Shown: piece by piece, positions 12,781-26,100 of the stretch
Position numbering within the stretch: position 1 is the stretch's first letter
Layout: the number at the start of each line of letters is the position of its first letter
Source: Anabas testudineus
Taxonomy: Eukaryota; Chordata; Actinopteri; Anabantiformes; Anabantidae
Assembly (NCBI RefSeq): GCF_900324465.2
Contig: NC_046612.1
Span: forward strand, 3,303,943 to 3,367,942
DNA: 64,000 nt
Reading direction: 5' to 3'
The notes under the pieces: generated by a model
Seen by the model: only the letters and a program-made list of their open reading frames with translations
Databases searched by the model: none
What the model was told of the DNA's origin: nothing
Program-made: the position numbers and the translations under genes

Positions 12781-13439
12781 TATGACAATGCAATAAAGTT
12801 TATCTTTATCTTTATGAATTGTAATAGACCTCACCTTACAATACACAATGATGTGACACTCTACCTAAAGAGCCACTCATGGTTCTCTTTCCAGGACATA
12901 GTTCAGGATATGTAATAGGAGAAGTGCCCATCCTACAAAAGTCGTTTCACAGAGGGGACCAACAGGTAACTGTCCTGGGGTTATTTAGTGCTGATGGTGG
13001 TTTTAACTCACATGAAGTCATCAAGCTAGGACTTAATGGATCCTAATTGTGGTTTCCATGGCAGCAAAACACAAATATACACAAATTTCCCGTTCACGAA
13101 ACCACGCAAATAATCGACTTCGTGAATTGTTTTATTGACAGCCAAGAGAGCAAAGTATTTTCCTGCTGTAGCCTGTGTTATAGTTCACTAGTGTTCATGT
13201 TTAGGCTAATGAAAGGTTAGCAAAAACAGTTTAGCCTAGCCTAATAATCAGGCTAACCGAGGTACCGAGGTACTGTTTTCTATTGAAAACCTATTTTCCC
13301 ATGTGGCCTCCTGAACCTTAACAAACGTTTCCAGTCTGAACAGTAACTTCACACTAGATGTCAAGTTACTTCCTTGAAGATCACCTGGCATGTCACAGAA
13401 CAGCCAGCTAGCTTAGCCAACTACACAGTTAAATTACTT

Positions 13440-13665
13440 ACCGATTAAAAATACACACACACGAAGACACGGTGCAGTTGAATTCCCTGTCTGAGGTTCC
13501 GTACAATCGGACACCCGGTTTCTTTGACTAGTTATGAATGAGGCTGGACTACATCATCAAGCTGAACAGCGTGGGTGTTTCCAGCTGCTGTTTCCGCCTG
13601 GTGACCCTTCTGTGTGACGTGGCAAACATGTCCGAGCTAAAGGCGCAGCCCAGTGACGTCAGTGA
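13440..13665 (-). promoter_or_regulatory. gnpnat1 promoter and noncoding first exon
   Basis: A good minus-strand splice donor (GTAAGT, first base 13441) ends a probable untranslated exon running up to about 13530. Upstream lies a full palindromic cAMP-response element, TGACGTCA, at 13654-13661. The assignment rests on position and motif content. Confidence 0.5.
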
Positions 13666-14117
13666 CTCTGCCCGAAACAGAAGCGTGACTTAAAATAAAA
13701 GGTGAATAAAGGTGAATCACTTTATCAGTGTCGATTTATCAATTAAAGTAATTAGTAAAGTGTGAAATGGGAATGTGACCATTCTTTAGGTTTGTTGTGT
13801 TATTTGTGTAGAAATCTTTTGCTTCATCACCAAATATTATTTCCTTCATGATTTTACACTTTTTTAAAAACTCATTAAAACTAAGAGTATATGCACTACT
13901 AATAACTACTTACTGTTGAATCTTTTAAAAATCTAATTAAACCAGAAACCATGTAATTTTACACTGAGACTGAGGCATGACTCCAGTCAGTTGTGTATTT
14001 TAGGATTATTTTCGCAGCCAAATGTGGGTTCACTAACATATTACATTGGAGTAAAAGACAAATACACGTCTCAAGAAAAAAAAGATTCAATCTCTTGTTA
14101 AAAAGCTGTAGAAGCTG

Positions 14118-14123
14118 TTTATT
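14118..14123 (-). terminator. probable amfr polyadenylation signal
   Basis: AATAAA on the minus strand, about 1.67 kb beyond the amfr stop. The interval 14124-15797 has no other gene and reads as a long AT-rich 3' UTR. Confidence 0.45.
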
Positions 14124-15797
14124 GAGTTCTCTGTATTAACATATTTTACAAAAACTAGATTTACAGAAATTATCCGTAACTGAACCATTCTTGATTTAGG
14201 CACAAAAATACAGGAAAGCTCAGTCCAAAAGTGTTTCAGTTTTGATTAAATAAATTATGGTTATGAAACAAAACCATGAATAGGAAAATATATCACGAAT
14301 ATTAGACGCTGTTAAATAACTGAATGACAAACTGAAAACAAAATTGTGCAATTTCTTTTTTTACATTTTGACTTATTGAAATTTCAAACCTAAACCACAT
14401 ATTCTATCTTCCTATAACGTCCCAAACTCATTAAAAGAAACACACTCTTTGGGATAAAGTGGAAGGAAACAAAAGCACTTGTCTAGATACATGCGTATCT
14501 CACCCCAAACTCTCCCCAATCAAACACTTAATAGTACACAAGGTCTCCATCTTTGTGTCCATAAACATCTCAACCAGCTACAGACTGAGTGAAATTTGAC
14601 AATACCCAAAAAGGACCCAGTCTATGTTGTACAATATTGTAATAACATCTTTAAGCAGAGACAATTACGGTCCCTGCTCATACATATGATTTTCGATGAG
14701 AACTCCTCAATGTAAGTAGAAAGAGGCTGCACAAACAAAACATCAGAAAGTTTTCTTCATAAGGATTGTTAGTCGTTCAGGTAAAACAATATGCAAGTAA
14801 AAGGCAATTGGAGATGTTACTGAGGTTTGAAAACGATATGCTGCTCATCCAAGAAGAATCACAAGCATTTCACTATTAATAGTGAAGCTTCTTGAATCAG
14901 AGGTAAAACATCTTCAAAATACAGAACAGCGAATCCAGCTACCAGCTTTGTGGGCACATACGACTTAGCAGAAAACATATTTCTAAGATCAACAGCAGTT
15001 TGTAATTTAAGCCCGAGGATGACATCCCCTGAGGATGACATCTCTAGGAATCAGTACTAGAAATTTACATGACCTCTCTCCTCCCCCAGTTCAATAACAG
15101 AAAACTGTTTGCAATGAGAGATATTACACACTAAATACAGAACAACCCATGTGAGTCAAAAACACTTTGTTTGCAGCATTGCTTTGATAGAAACATTCAT
15201 ATTTGACAGAAACGCTGAACAATACTAAAGTGACACTCTCTTACCCAAAGGCAAGAAATAAAAACATGTTGTTTTGCCTACACTTAATTCACATTTAAAA
15301 ACAAATACACCAGATGTGTTTCTCCGTCCAGAGGACAGAGATTTCTGCAATGAGCAAAACAGGTGAAAAAAAGTCTGGTAAGAGGAAAAATAACAAGAAC
15401 CCAAATCTAAATCTTGCCTTCAAAAAAAGACTTGGATTTTCTTAATGCAGAGCATGCTCATTTGAAACAGCCAGACTCAGCTTAGTCATGGCAAATTCTG
15501 ACACTATTTGAAGCAGGTGGTGTAATGTGTGGCACATGAGTAAGGGGCAATGCTACCTTGCACCCATCAATTTATATAGTGCTCCAAATACCCAAATACT
15601 CAGGCTGGACGTAGAGGCCATTCACAATAGTCCCACCTTATGTAGGCAGCTCAAAACAGTCCGAAGGTCATGTTTGAAATACTTTTTATTTATAGATTTG
15701 AATAGGTGACTGAACACCAAATGAAGGCAGACTGTTGGTGCCTCTTGGGATGATGATGATGATGATGATGTGGTGGACTCTTCTCTATTTCTGTGTA

Positions 15798-18700
15798 TCA
15801 CGGTGTAGGATCTTGTAGGTTTTGCATGCGTCTCTCTGCAGCTGCCGCCATGGTTCTACGTCTCAGCACAGTTAAGTCCATTTCTGGGAAAGTGTCCTCC
15901 TCCAATCCAGGCAAATCCTCTTCCTGGTCCTCTGCACTTTTGTTGAGGTATCTCCTAAAAGGAAATAGTGAACATGTAAAAATATGATGTGAGATATCAG
16001 GAGAAACACGGCAACCAGGATTCCATACTATTAGTGAACAATAGTTAAAACATTTGCTTCTTTTGAACACATTTTAGCACCTCCTCATAATGTGTAACAA
16101 GGAACACATTAACAGTTTACCGACCTGCGTGCTTGCTGTAGCATTTCTTCTTTCCTCTGCTTTAACATCTTCTGCCTCTCCTCAGCAGATTTAGAGAAGC
16201 GTCCTCCTCTGACCTCCATGTTGTCTGATTCACTGATTCCCTGCTCAGCGGCTCCGCTGGGCCCTGCCTGCTCATCTGATGCAGAGCCTCCCTGTATAGG
16301 GGCACGCTCTATGGCCTAAAGAGGAAAAGGGAAAATACATTCAGATTGACTTGTTCTGCTGTTCAAGAAATGAAAATGAGAATTTCTGGTAACATTTAAC
16401 ATGTTGTTACATGTATGTTGACTGACCTGTGCTGGGAAAGGCACCTGAATACGTCCCTCCAGGATGTTGTCAGTGGTGACCTCCACAGAGCGAGTCAGCT
16501 GCAGGTCCTGCATTACCAAGTAGGAGGGCACCTGAGGGAACATCTCGTGGATCTGATGAGCCTGATGACCAAAAAGCACACCAAAATAAATAGAGGAAGG
16601 ATAAAAAAACAGTTTTTAAAAGGTTAAAATTAAAAGTATGTTGTTGATCAGCAGAACAGGTGAGGAGAGAGCCTTTGCTCTCCAGCTATGTGACGTTCTA
16701 GCACAGGTGCTCCATAGGGGACAGTTCTGTCTCCCTTCCTCTTCACCCTGTATATCTCAGACATCGGATAAAAAACTCAGAGTCCTGCCATCTTCAGAAG
16801 TTCTCTGATGACTCTGCAGTTGTAGGATGCATTCAGGGTGGGGAAGTAACACAAGTCACTGTACTTGTGTTGACTCAACCATCTCAAATTTAACATAGGC
16901 AAAACAAAGAAGCTGCTGATGGACTTCTGGGAGTTCTGTCATCCCTCTCTCTATACAGAGGGAGGAGATGAAGGTCGTATCTAAGTACAAATACCTGGGA
17001 GTGTACTTCGACAACAAACTGGACTGGTCAAAGAACTCAGCAGCACTGTCTCAGAGTCGGATTTACTTTCTGAGGAGCCTCAGGTCCTTGATTCTATGAG
17101 TCTGTGGTTCCAGTGTCATGGGGCAGTAACATGAAGGTGGCAGAAACTAACTGAACAAACAGATCAGGAGGGCTGGCTCTGTTCTGGGGATGGAGCTGGA
17201 CCCTCGACATGTCCCTCCCACTGTCTACACAGTGAGCTGGCTGTCTTCCAATTTCCCTCTGGGATTGATAACGTTTTTTGAATCCTAAATCTGAAAAATA
17301 CGGTCGTAGTGATTTTCCACATTTGAAATTCGGCATATTTCACTTTCTGCTAAATCTGTTGGTTAAATAAAGATGACATCACTGTGTCAAGCATTTACCA
17401 GAAAGTCAAATACCACATAAGCCAAGCAATGATGTTGAAAGCCCTTGGACCATTGAGCCACAACCCTGTCTGATCTTTTAGGCAAAGAACACAGTTCCAG
17501 ACAGAAAAGTGAAGACTGGTACAAAATGAGCACTGGCTTTATGTTAAAGTATCACAGACTGTCATTAGTATCTAGGAAAAAAGATTTAATACGCCTCAAA
17601 CTGCAATCTGTGTTACCATCTCTCCTAAAATCAACAATGTCAACTGACTGTAAACATGAACTCACCATGGCCGTGAGCTGGGAGTTGTTGGCCTGAGCTA
17701 TGCCCAAGATATTGGTAGTATGCATTACTTCCACTGAGAAACTGGGCAGCCAGCTGGCAATGCGAGACCCTGTAAGAAAATGTGTACATTTAAACATTGA
17801 TTGTGAGTCTGTCTCACTTGTAAGTTGCAAATGTAGGTACCTCCACAGCATCATTTGAGCTCAGATTTGTTTATCACAGATTTACCATCAAAGTGGAAGA
17901 AGTGGTTGTGTTGGTTGATATGTGGTCTGGCATCTGGAGCAGCTCCTACAGGGCCAATATTGTCTTCCAAACCACCACCCTGCTGCTGGCTCCTCACCTG
18001 ACCTCCGTCCCCATTAATGTTCAAGGATGTTCGACATGTGGGGCAGGAGGTGTCCTGTTCAAGCCATGAGCGCAAACAAGAGCTGGAAAAACACACAAAG
18101 AAAAAAAATAATGGTATTATGGCATGAGGCAAATGTTCTGTAGGTAAACATCATGATTTCTTCAGGGCATTTTACAAAAGAATACTGTATTCAAGACTAG
18201 CTGCATGCTATTCCTGCAGCCTCTGCTTTCACCATCATTAATCTGGTAAGTAAAGATCTTTTTTTCTAGGTTTTGGGGGCCACAGGTCAGGTGTTGCAGT
18301 TAGGCAGCATGGATTGCAGTATGCAGTACTTTGGACTGCATTACTTGTGAAAGAGATGTCCACAAGGTAGCTTGCGTGCTGTCAACATGGTATCCCAGCA
18401 GATGGCACAATCATCATCATTAGCTGCCAGTTCTTCAGCAGTAGCAACAGCAAATCTGCACAAAATGGTTCAGAGGACACAACAATGAAACAATTAATGA
18501 TACAGAGGGAAACCAGGAGGAGCTTTAATTAAGAATAATTACATTAAATAATCAAATCAAAGCTTATCATCACCTGGCCTCCATGTTGTTGATGACACGA
18601 AGGTAGTTCTTGTGTCGGCGGACACGACGCTGGACCTCATGGAAGAGATACCGCAGCTGCATGAAGATGACTAAGCTTGCCATGGACAGCCAGATGTTAC

Positions 18701-21700
18701 CAAACAGCTAGTGAGAGGACGGAAAAGTGGATTAGAAGAGTGAGGGGCACGGATATTGCATGTCTGCACCTGCTCACCGTCTATCTTACCAGCATGTGGA
18801 TATGGTGCATGAGGTCCAGAAACAGCATAGCTAGCTCCATGATGAAGTCAGTGTAGTAGACATATGTTCCCTTACTCTCCCACGTTCCTGGATGATTTAG
18901 ATCCCACAGGTGAATGGAGTACCTGAGGGGAGATGAAGGCCATGAAACACATGATATTTAGACAGTATGGTGGGTGATGCAGCTATTGATTAATGCATTA
19001 AAAACGTAGCATATGGTACATTAAAACAGGCAATACTGTCAGCAGTAGGGTGAGATAGCAACCATTTAATAAATGGGATTAGTTTATCGGGAGAACAGAG
19101 GTACAATGTAAGATGGATGTTATTCTGCTGGTACAGGACAGTTACAGCAGTCACCACTAGTGATATTTTGTTATGTATCAAGCTACGGGAAGTGTTAACG
19201 TAAGCCTGAATCTATGAGAACTATATGTATTTACAGCTGTTCACAGCTGTTGTTTTATCCTGTTGTACTGCAGCTGTGTGTGCACATGCATTCATGTGTG
19301 GAGAAACTTACCGCATGATGACGTGCCCGGTGCGCACCGTCACCAGCAGACACTGAGGAACAAAGCACACAAGTCAACATAATGTTTTTCCAGCAGCCTC
19401 CAAAATATGAAGTTATAGTTATGACTATGGTCATAACATCTTTAAATTGGCTGCTTGTAGATCCACTTAAGTAATCCATTTACATTTGACTTTCACAAGT
19501 AGCTAATTACTTTACCGTCACATACCCAAGAAAGCAGTTTATAAGCGACGGCTATTGCTAATATTTTAATACTACTACTCTTACCAATACTGCCTAGTGA
19601 TCCGGTACTTTAACAGTACTTGTATCTGCATGTTTACTCTTTTATTTGGTTCAGGACAGTAGTGGCACAGGGAGGAGCACGCTACTTCACTGTAGCTGCA
19701 ACTTTAACAAAAAAATTGCTATGTTAAATGTAAAAGGTCAATTTGGTCTAAGATTGGAGCACTCTACACAGAGCATCACAGATATTACTGAAAATGCAAC
19801 AAATAAAATGTGATGCACTGAGTAACAGTTCAAATGATGCTCTAAACACAGCACACAGGCTGTACAAGTCCAAATAGATCAGCTTCCACCACATACTGCT
19901 TAAATTCACAATGTTTGGACTCTGAAAAAGAGCTCTGTACTGTCTTCCTAAGTCTGCCGTACTACCAAAAAAAAGGTCTGGGGAAGATGAGAATCTGATG
20001 AATGATCAATAACCAGGTTACTACTGTTAATTAATACTCTGACATAATGAATTGATCATTTTCTGCATATCCTCTTTATGAGAAAGATTTCTGTACAACA
20101 GACATTTAGACTTGTGACAGCAGAATAATTACTGTTCTAACTACTAACTTCAGGGATTATTCTAGTGCATACCCAACACCAGAGTCCATAAACTGGCAAA
20201 AGTAGTGATAGAGCAGAATATGAACACTCTGTCAAACTAATTTCATGCATTGTAGGAAATTCTTCCCTAATAGGTGGAGGCAGTGCTGCATAATGAATCT
20301 AAACGCAATATCAGACAAAATGTATGTATATACATACATATCTGTACATTCCGTGACAACGTACTATACTGTACAATTTAATAATAATAATAAATTAATA
20401 AGAATTTGCTTGTTATCTACGTCCTTAATGTAGAGATGACCAGCCAGCTTCTGTTAAGGCTGCAGCATGTGTGGTCACACAACTTCCTGGTGTGCAGTCT
20501 TTACAATTTAGCTCTGGTGTCGCTATATTTACTGACTTTTCAGCCCCCTTTAGCAACTTTTCTTTTTCAATAACAAGCCGAGCAGTTTTCTGACTCGACA
20601 TGAACTACTTCACTACTACTACTAAACTCACTTCAAGTGACTCCTTCATTGTGTAAAATAGAGCATAGCAGCCAAAACAAAAAAAACAAAAAAAAAAGTT
20701 GTCAACGGGCCAAAACGACCAAATCTATCCCCTATGTTTGTAGCTTTAAACTAATTCTCCTTTGTTTCTGTTAAACTCAAGTCAACTTGACTATTTAGGA
20801 TTTTTTTTTTTTCTTTCTGAAAACAGAGTTGAGACACGTGAGTTAATACCAGTGTCTGGATTCAGTCTTCTGACTGTAACATAACAAACATAAAAAGTTT
20901 CTGAAAAAAGATAAAGAACTTATTATTATGATAACAGCGGCTTACAATAACAGTACCTACATTAGAATAGGTTTGTTTGTTTTGTGCTAGTTTGTTTGTA
21001 TGGGGCTGACAAATGCGCATTTCAAAATAATCATTAATATTGGTAATTTCGTTAATAGCCAAGCAGGTAGACCCATTAAACTGTTTACTATATGAGAATC
21101 ACAAATCACAACTGTGTCCACCATAATCGAAATATTACTTTTTTCAGGGAATATATTAATATTTTTTTATATTGTTTAAAACGATTTCTACATCTCTTTT
21201 TTTTTTTTTTTTTTTTAAGATATTTAGGTTTTTGGCTTAAATAATAAGGCAAGTATCTTGGTTTTCATTAAAAGCTAGAACTAAAAGATCCTACTGGCTT
21301 ATCCAGCTCTAAAGCCCTGCATATGCCAAAACAAGAAAATCTGGAATGTTCCTGTCACAGTACTTAGGATGATCATAATGTCATCTCATTTTTATACAAC
21401 TGTGGCCGCAAACTCTCACCTCTGCCGCCATAAAGGATAGGGTGTGCATGCCATGAGGAGCTCCCAGCAGACCACAGACCACAGCCAGACCACAGCAATC
21501 CAGCAGCAGGGAAACCAACAGACAAAGTACTCGCACGTGGCTGTTCATTGGTGTGGAGGGGGAGAATGACAGCTGTAGAGAAGAAAGTGTGAACAATAAA
21601 AACTTTGCCTCTTATTGTTACTGAGAAGTTTTATGTGATTTTGTTATTGGTATAAATTGGTATTAAACTGACTGGTCTTGACTATTTGGGGATTGATAGT

Positions 21701-23744
21701 GGGTTTCAGCACAGCTAAATGAAAAATATATAAACATGGTTTGAATGTTTAGTATTAGACTCAATACTACACTCAATCAGCACAACCCAGTACAATCAAC
21801 TCCTCATTTATAAACCCATAAACACTATGTACAGAAAAAACTGAACACTAAACAAGACCACCTACTATTGCCTAGAGTGTACTGAGTACATGTTTTGACC
21901 TGATTACAAACACTTATGCTGAAATCAGATCACCACAGGCTTTCCCTAGCACAATGACAACACAATACACCTGCCATCTTTAGCAGTTTAATCTACATGT
22001 GTGAGCTTCACCACAAAGCAAGAGCTCAAAGAAACAGGAAAACAGGAAGGAAAACAGCTGGGCTAACACAACTGACAAAAACAAAAAAGAACATGCAAAA
22101 ATACAGATCTGTATTAAAAGCTGAGGGAAGGAAACAAAGACTAGCAGACATTTACAGACACAAACGGGGACACAGTTGCTTCCAAAAACATTAAGATCCT
22201 TTCCCTTTTTGTGCATGTTGTGTTATAAATAAATAACAGGTTTAGATTTTATTTGCAAATGTAGTGAAAACTGAAAACCTAGTATAGCACCAAAAGCACA
22301 AATGACCTTCTGGTGCACCACATTTGTGCATCAAATCACAGGCAGCATATAAACTTAATGTTCATTTTAAATGCCATTGCTTACAAGGTGGTGATTAAAT
22401 ATGATATTTTGTTTTCCCCGACATGCAGAGCACACTCTGATACAGGGAAATGTCAATGTAGTGACTGAAACTTTATCAGCAGCCTTACATGCCAACTATT
22501 AATAGAGCTAGAGATGAAAAGAGTACAGACCATTTCGTCTCAGCTTTTCGGTGGACACTCAGCACACTTTGAAAAAAGCTACAGTAGTTTGTACGTGCAT
22601 TAATAAGGTGTCATCAAATACCAGACTGTCTGCTACTTTGCATTTATTCTAAGGCAGATAAAAAGGCAAATAATCTCCAGCCTTTACCAATTAACAGTAT
22701 CCTTTACCAACTACCTACTTCAGAAGGCTTTCAAAAGAGCTCTAAGTTGTGACATTACTAAATTACCTGTGTATAAAAAAATATTTAAGTGCCCCATGCA
22801 AAAATATTAGGTGTAACCCTAACCCTATCTGATATGTTTTTATCAAATACATAAATACAACCCAAAGATTTTAATTTTGGTACATTTTGCATGCAAGGCT
22901 GCAGTAATTTGCTGTTGTACTTACTCTCAAAATCTCAAAGACTATTTAATGAAAGACAAATGTTGATAAGTCAGTAAATAGTTTTTCTTTTCAGCTGTTT
23001 TTCCTCTTAAAATAATAAAAGATGCAGTTTATAATACTTACATATTCAAATCGGTCCTTGCAGAGCTGCACCATGAGGTGGAGAAAGACCAGAGCAGAGA
23101 ACCACAAACACCACATGACCACCTCATCCACTGTCTGCACGTTCAGTACACCAAAGATGAAAATGAACTTATAGAAAATGAAGTTCCAGAATTTATCTTT
23201 CAGGTGCTGAGGAATAAACACAGGGGAAAATCAGATGATTTACAGTGAATAATAACCTCAAGATGAAAACAGATTCATTCATCATTTTAGCAAAATACGC
23301 CAACTCACCTGCTTCTCACTGACTCTTAGTGGACCAAACACCACATACTGTATCATTTTAGCAATTAACATCAAAGAGCAGCAGAATGTGTTGACTAAAA
23401 CCTGTGGGAGAGAGAATAAAGTGACAATTAGTTTTTTGTAAGAACAAGATTGTTTTATTATGGAAAGACCCAAATGGAGCAGCACTCACCCAAACAAAGA
23501 GACTGTCTGTGACAAGATACCACAGGACAGTGGTTGCCAATTCTGTGTTGCTAATATCATTGTTTATATGTGCAATGTCCACTTCGGTGGGAGCTGGTGT
23601 TTCATCCGTGTCCAAGGCCCCAAAGCCTGGGTCAGTCACAGTGGTATAAGCACTGAAGATGCTGCCAGCAAGCAAAGCAACACTCAGTGCAGTGTAGGTC
23701 TGCAGGCTGGGCCAAGGAAACCTCTCCAAAAACAGCAGCGGCAT
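15798..23744 (-). CDS. amfr: AMFR/gp78, ER-membrane RING E3 ubiquitin ligase (13 coding exons)
   Basis: E3 ligase of ER-associated degradation; works with UBE2G2 and VCP/p97 and in mammals controls HMG-CoA reductase and INSIG. Coding exons in transcript order: 23490-23744, 23309-23401, 23042-23206, 21420-21572, 19312-19352, 18790-18922, 18574-18707, 18345-18455, 17886-18082, 17666-17769, 16427-16561, 16125-16315, 15798-15954. They give 622 residues against 643 in human. The N-terminus [14 protein letters not shown] matches human. Several hydrophobic segments follow (about residues 20-315). A RING runs from CAIC (341-344) to CPTC (near 376-379), with GHLFHNSC inside. A CUE domain with the MFPQVP motif follows at about 456-500. 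The C-terminus has the E2-binding and p97-binding helices ([15 protein letters not shown], then [12 protein letters not shown]). Teleosts often keep two copies; which one this is cannot be told. A noncoding exon lies upstream. Confidence 0.96.
16650..17290 (+). mobile_element. non-LTR retrotransposon (LINE) fragment in amfr intron 11
   Basis: Forward-strand translation in pieces gives reverse-transcriptase C-terminal motifs. These include a remnant of [13 protein letters not shown] (with a stop where Q should be), then [15 protein letters not shown], which carries the xDD catalytic pair, and later [14 protein letters not shown] and RRAGSVLG. Only the 3' third or so of the ORF remains and frames are broken. 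The fragment lies antisense to amfr. It is LINE-like, but I cannot name the clade securely. Confidence 0.7.
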
Positions 23745-24530
23745 TGCACTGTATACGGTCCTCTTCTCCGCTTGTGAAAATGGTGCCTATCCCGACCAAA
23801 CACCTGACACCCGACAGACGACCTGTGAGGGCAGCAGGGGGTTAGCTATCGTTAGCTGAAGTTTACTATCGTTAAACTGCAAAAACCTTACATAAGCACA
23901 AAGGTGGGCGCGTGTGATCGAGGCTGTTCCGCGTTATAATGTGCGGAATTAACTAGTAGTGGCTTTAAAATACTTTAAAAGAAGTTGCAGGACTAACGTT
24001 AGCAGGATATGCTACCTATGTTAGCTTAACGTAACAGTGTTCTGAAGCAAGGCTAGCTTTATGTTAGCTCAACACAGTACGCGAAGGTGCACAAATATCT
24101 CCTAGTTCCACACTGGACTGTCTGACTTTAGTAATGTGGAATAACTTTATACAAACACACAAATAAATTGTAGTGATAAAATTGACTGACATTAATACCT
24201 TGACAGAGCTCAAAGTTCACGCCCCTACATTAGCTAACTAACGCTACCTGGTTAACGTTGCCTAATACTTGCTAGCTGTCTTGTTAGCTGATATTAGCTA
24301 CGCGGCTAGCCTCTGTTAGCAAACACCAGAAATCAAGCTTGTATTAAGCCGTCACTTACAGTATGTCCACGAATTTAATTTAACGAAAAAATCTCCAGCG
24401 TCCCTTGTTGTGTTCAGTGTGTTAGTTAGTGCAGCTGCACCGAGAACAGCGAAGTCTAACGTTACAACATCGTCGTGTTTATTTCATCAAGCAGGCAGCT
24501 GGCTGCGCACTGTAATTACGTCATCATGAC
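23745..24530 (-). promoter_or_regulatory. amfr 5' leader, noncoding exon and promoter region
   Basis: The ATG exon extends upstream to a good acceptor at 23823-23824, so its 5' UTR is about 78 nt. A donor (GTAAG on the minus strand) near 24360 ends a separate noncoding exon reaching roughly 24470. Around 24500-24530 there is a TTACGTCA/TGACG cluster resembling CRE half-sites. The intervening intron is full of TTAGC/GCTAGC words. Confidence 0.5.
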
Positions 24531-25532
24531 GACTTTAAAGTTACACTACTTCATAGTAGTTTATCAAATATTCAGCTCGATTTAAATGATAACTTCGTCA
24601 CTTCTGATTAAAATTAGCACAAAAAAATGTAGAAGTCTATTCTCAAAAAAAAAAAAAAATACAGTTTCTACGTGGAAAACTAGAGGAGTTTCTAGAACGG
24701 GCAAATGCTAGAGGTTCCTTTTTAATGTGGGTTATGTCACTGTGTGTAACTACAGGCAGGTGTTTCTGCTATTTAACCAGCATCATTGACACCCACTGAT
24801 ATAAATGGAGTGGACACAATAATACAAACATCTATGTATTATGCAATACAATCCAGTACCACAAACTAAACACTGCGACCTGCATGAGGCCAGGGTTTAG
24901 GTGAGACTTTATACAAGTATAATATTTATGTACTTTTTACAGTGCATTGTACCAATGCTGGACTGTCCTGTACAGACATGTTCCTGGTATTTAGCTTGTA
25001 GCCTCATTGATTTAATGAAAAATGTAATATTATTCAGTTCAACATCACTGCTACGTTTGAGTTGAATCTAATACTCTCTAGGACTGTTACAACAAAAACT
25101 GATTGTTATCTCCTTCGTGAAGGAGGAATTTATTGCAGATAGTTGACTATTGGTATTTTCAAACAGCTGGTCTGAAACTGTTGAAACTGAAAAATGTTCA
25201 TTATAATAACACAAAGAAAATAATGTCTTTGTCAATCCTGTTGTCTTTCTCCCAATATCATGGTCCAGTTTTTATTTTTTAGTAAACACAGAGGAAAAAC
25301 AAATGAGAAAGTCTTTTTTTTTAATCTAGGCAAATACTAAGAATGTTTAATATTCAGTTTAAACATCCCCCTTAATATTAGGAAGAATTTATATATAAAT
25401 ATGTGCATAGAAAACGTTATAACCTACTGTTCGGTTCCAAAGCTCTATACAGAGAAAGCAGTCCAGGTGATGGATGAATGTCACTCAGCTGATCAGGCAG
25501 CTGATCAGAGCCCTCTGTGAGCCGCTCGTCAA
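24531..25532. other. amfr to tRNA intergenic DNA
   Basis: AT-rich with no supported gene. The stretch around 24840-25030 (words such as ATACAATCCAGTACCAC and CCAATGCTGGACTGT) has the look of an interspersed repeat, but I cannot name it. Confidence 0.35.
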
Positions 25533-25604
25533 GGCTCGTTGGTCTAGGGGTATGATTCTCGCTTAGGGTGCGAGAGGTCCCGGGTTCAAATCCCGGACGA
25601 GCCC
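25533..25604 (+). tRNA. tRNA-Pro (anticodon AGG)
   Basis: A 72-nt cloverleaf can be drawn by eye. The acceptor stem GGCTCGT pairs with ACGAGCC, followed by discriminator C. The D arm contains TGGTCTAGGGG (box A) and the T arm GGTTCAAATCC (box B). The anticodon stem CTCGC/GCGAG encloses loop TTAGGGT, giving anticodon AGG at 25565-25567. There is no intron, and CCA is not encoded, as expected for a eukaryote. The sequence matches vertebrate tRNA-Pro-AGG as I remember it. The gene stands alone between amfr and terf2. No strong T-run terminator follows immediately. Confidence 0.96.
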
Positions 25605-26100
25605 TTGACTCTTGGTCAAATAACTTTGCTGGGTTAGATTTTCCCTCTGCTCTTGGTCCCAGGTTATGTCCAAAATCCAGTGGAGCAGTTTATTTGTATA
25701 GATTTTATTTCTGTGTGCATGTCGTGGCGCTCCTTCCCGCTTCCGTCCAGTAGGTGGCAGTATGATGTCTCTTCTGCAGTGAGATCTGCCCATTGATTCA
25801 CTTACGAAGAAGTAGTGTTTAGGTTCCCAAACGCCAGTTTCGCAGGCAGCGCTTTTTTCCAAATCTATGGCTTTTAGTTGGAGTGTCACGTCCTGAGTAT
25901 TTATCATTTCAGCTCTGATGTGAAGTGGATGTATTACGCTTTTGACTGGTTTCTACGCTAAGCACCTCACAACTGTGATTACACGCTTCCTGAAAGGCCT
26001 GCCTTTGGGAAGAAAAACCCTCAAGCTGTGGCCTCTTCCCCGCCTTCGCCTTCACCAACAAACCGCCACCTCCTTCCGGCTTCCGTCCATCCTTGTGAAC
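25605..26100 (+). promoter_or_regulatory. terf2 upstream region
   Basis: No gene lies between the tRNA and terf2. The terf2 start codon itself sits in AACATGGCGG, a YY1-like word typical of housekeeping promoters, preceded by CTTCCGGCTTCCG (ETS-like). Open frames on both strands here show no recognisable domain and are treated as promoter/leader. Confidence 0.4.

Noticed and set aside
22815-22830. Two CCCTAA units resembling telomeric repeat
   Set aside because: Only two units in an amfr intron; expected by chance and not an interstitial telomere.
25563-25907. Minus-strand 114-codon open frame containing LVRDLNPGPLAP
   Set aside because: It is antisense translation of the tRNA-Pro gene and its flank.
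25942-26100. N-terminal extension of terf2 from an upstream in-frame ATG at 25942
   Set aside because: The extension has no similarity to TRF proteins, and the ATG at 26101 sits in a good context (AACATGG) right before recognisable sequence. It cannot be fully excluded without transcript data.
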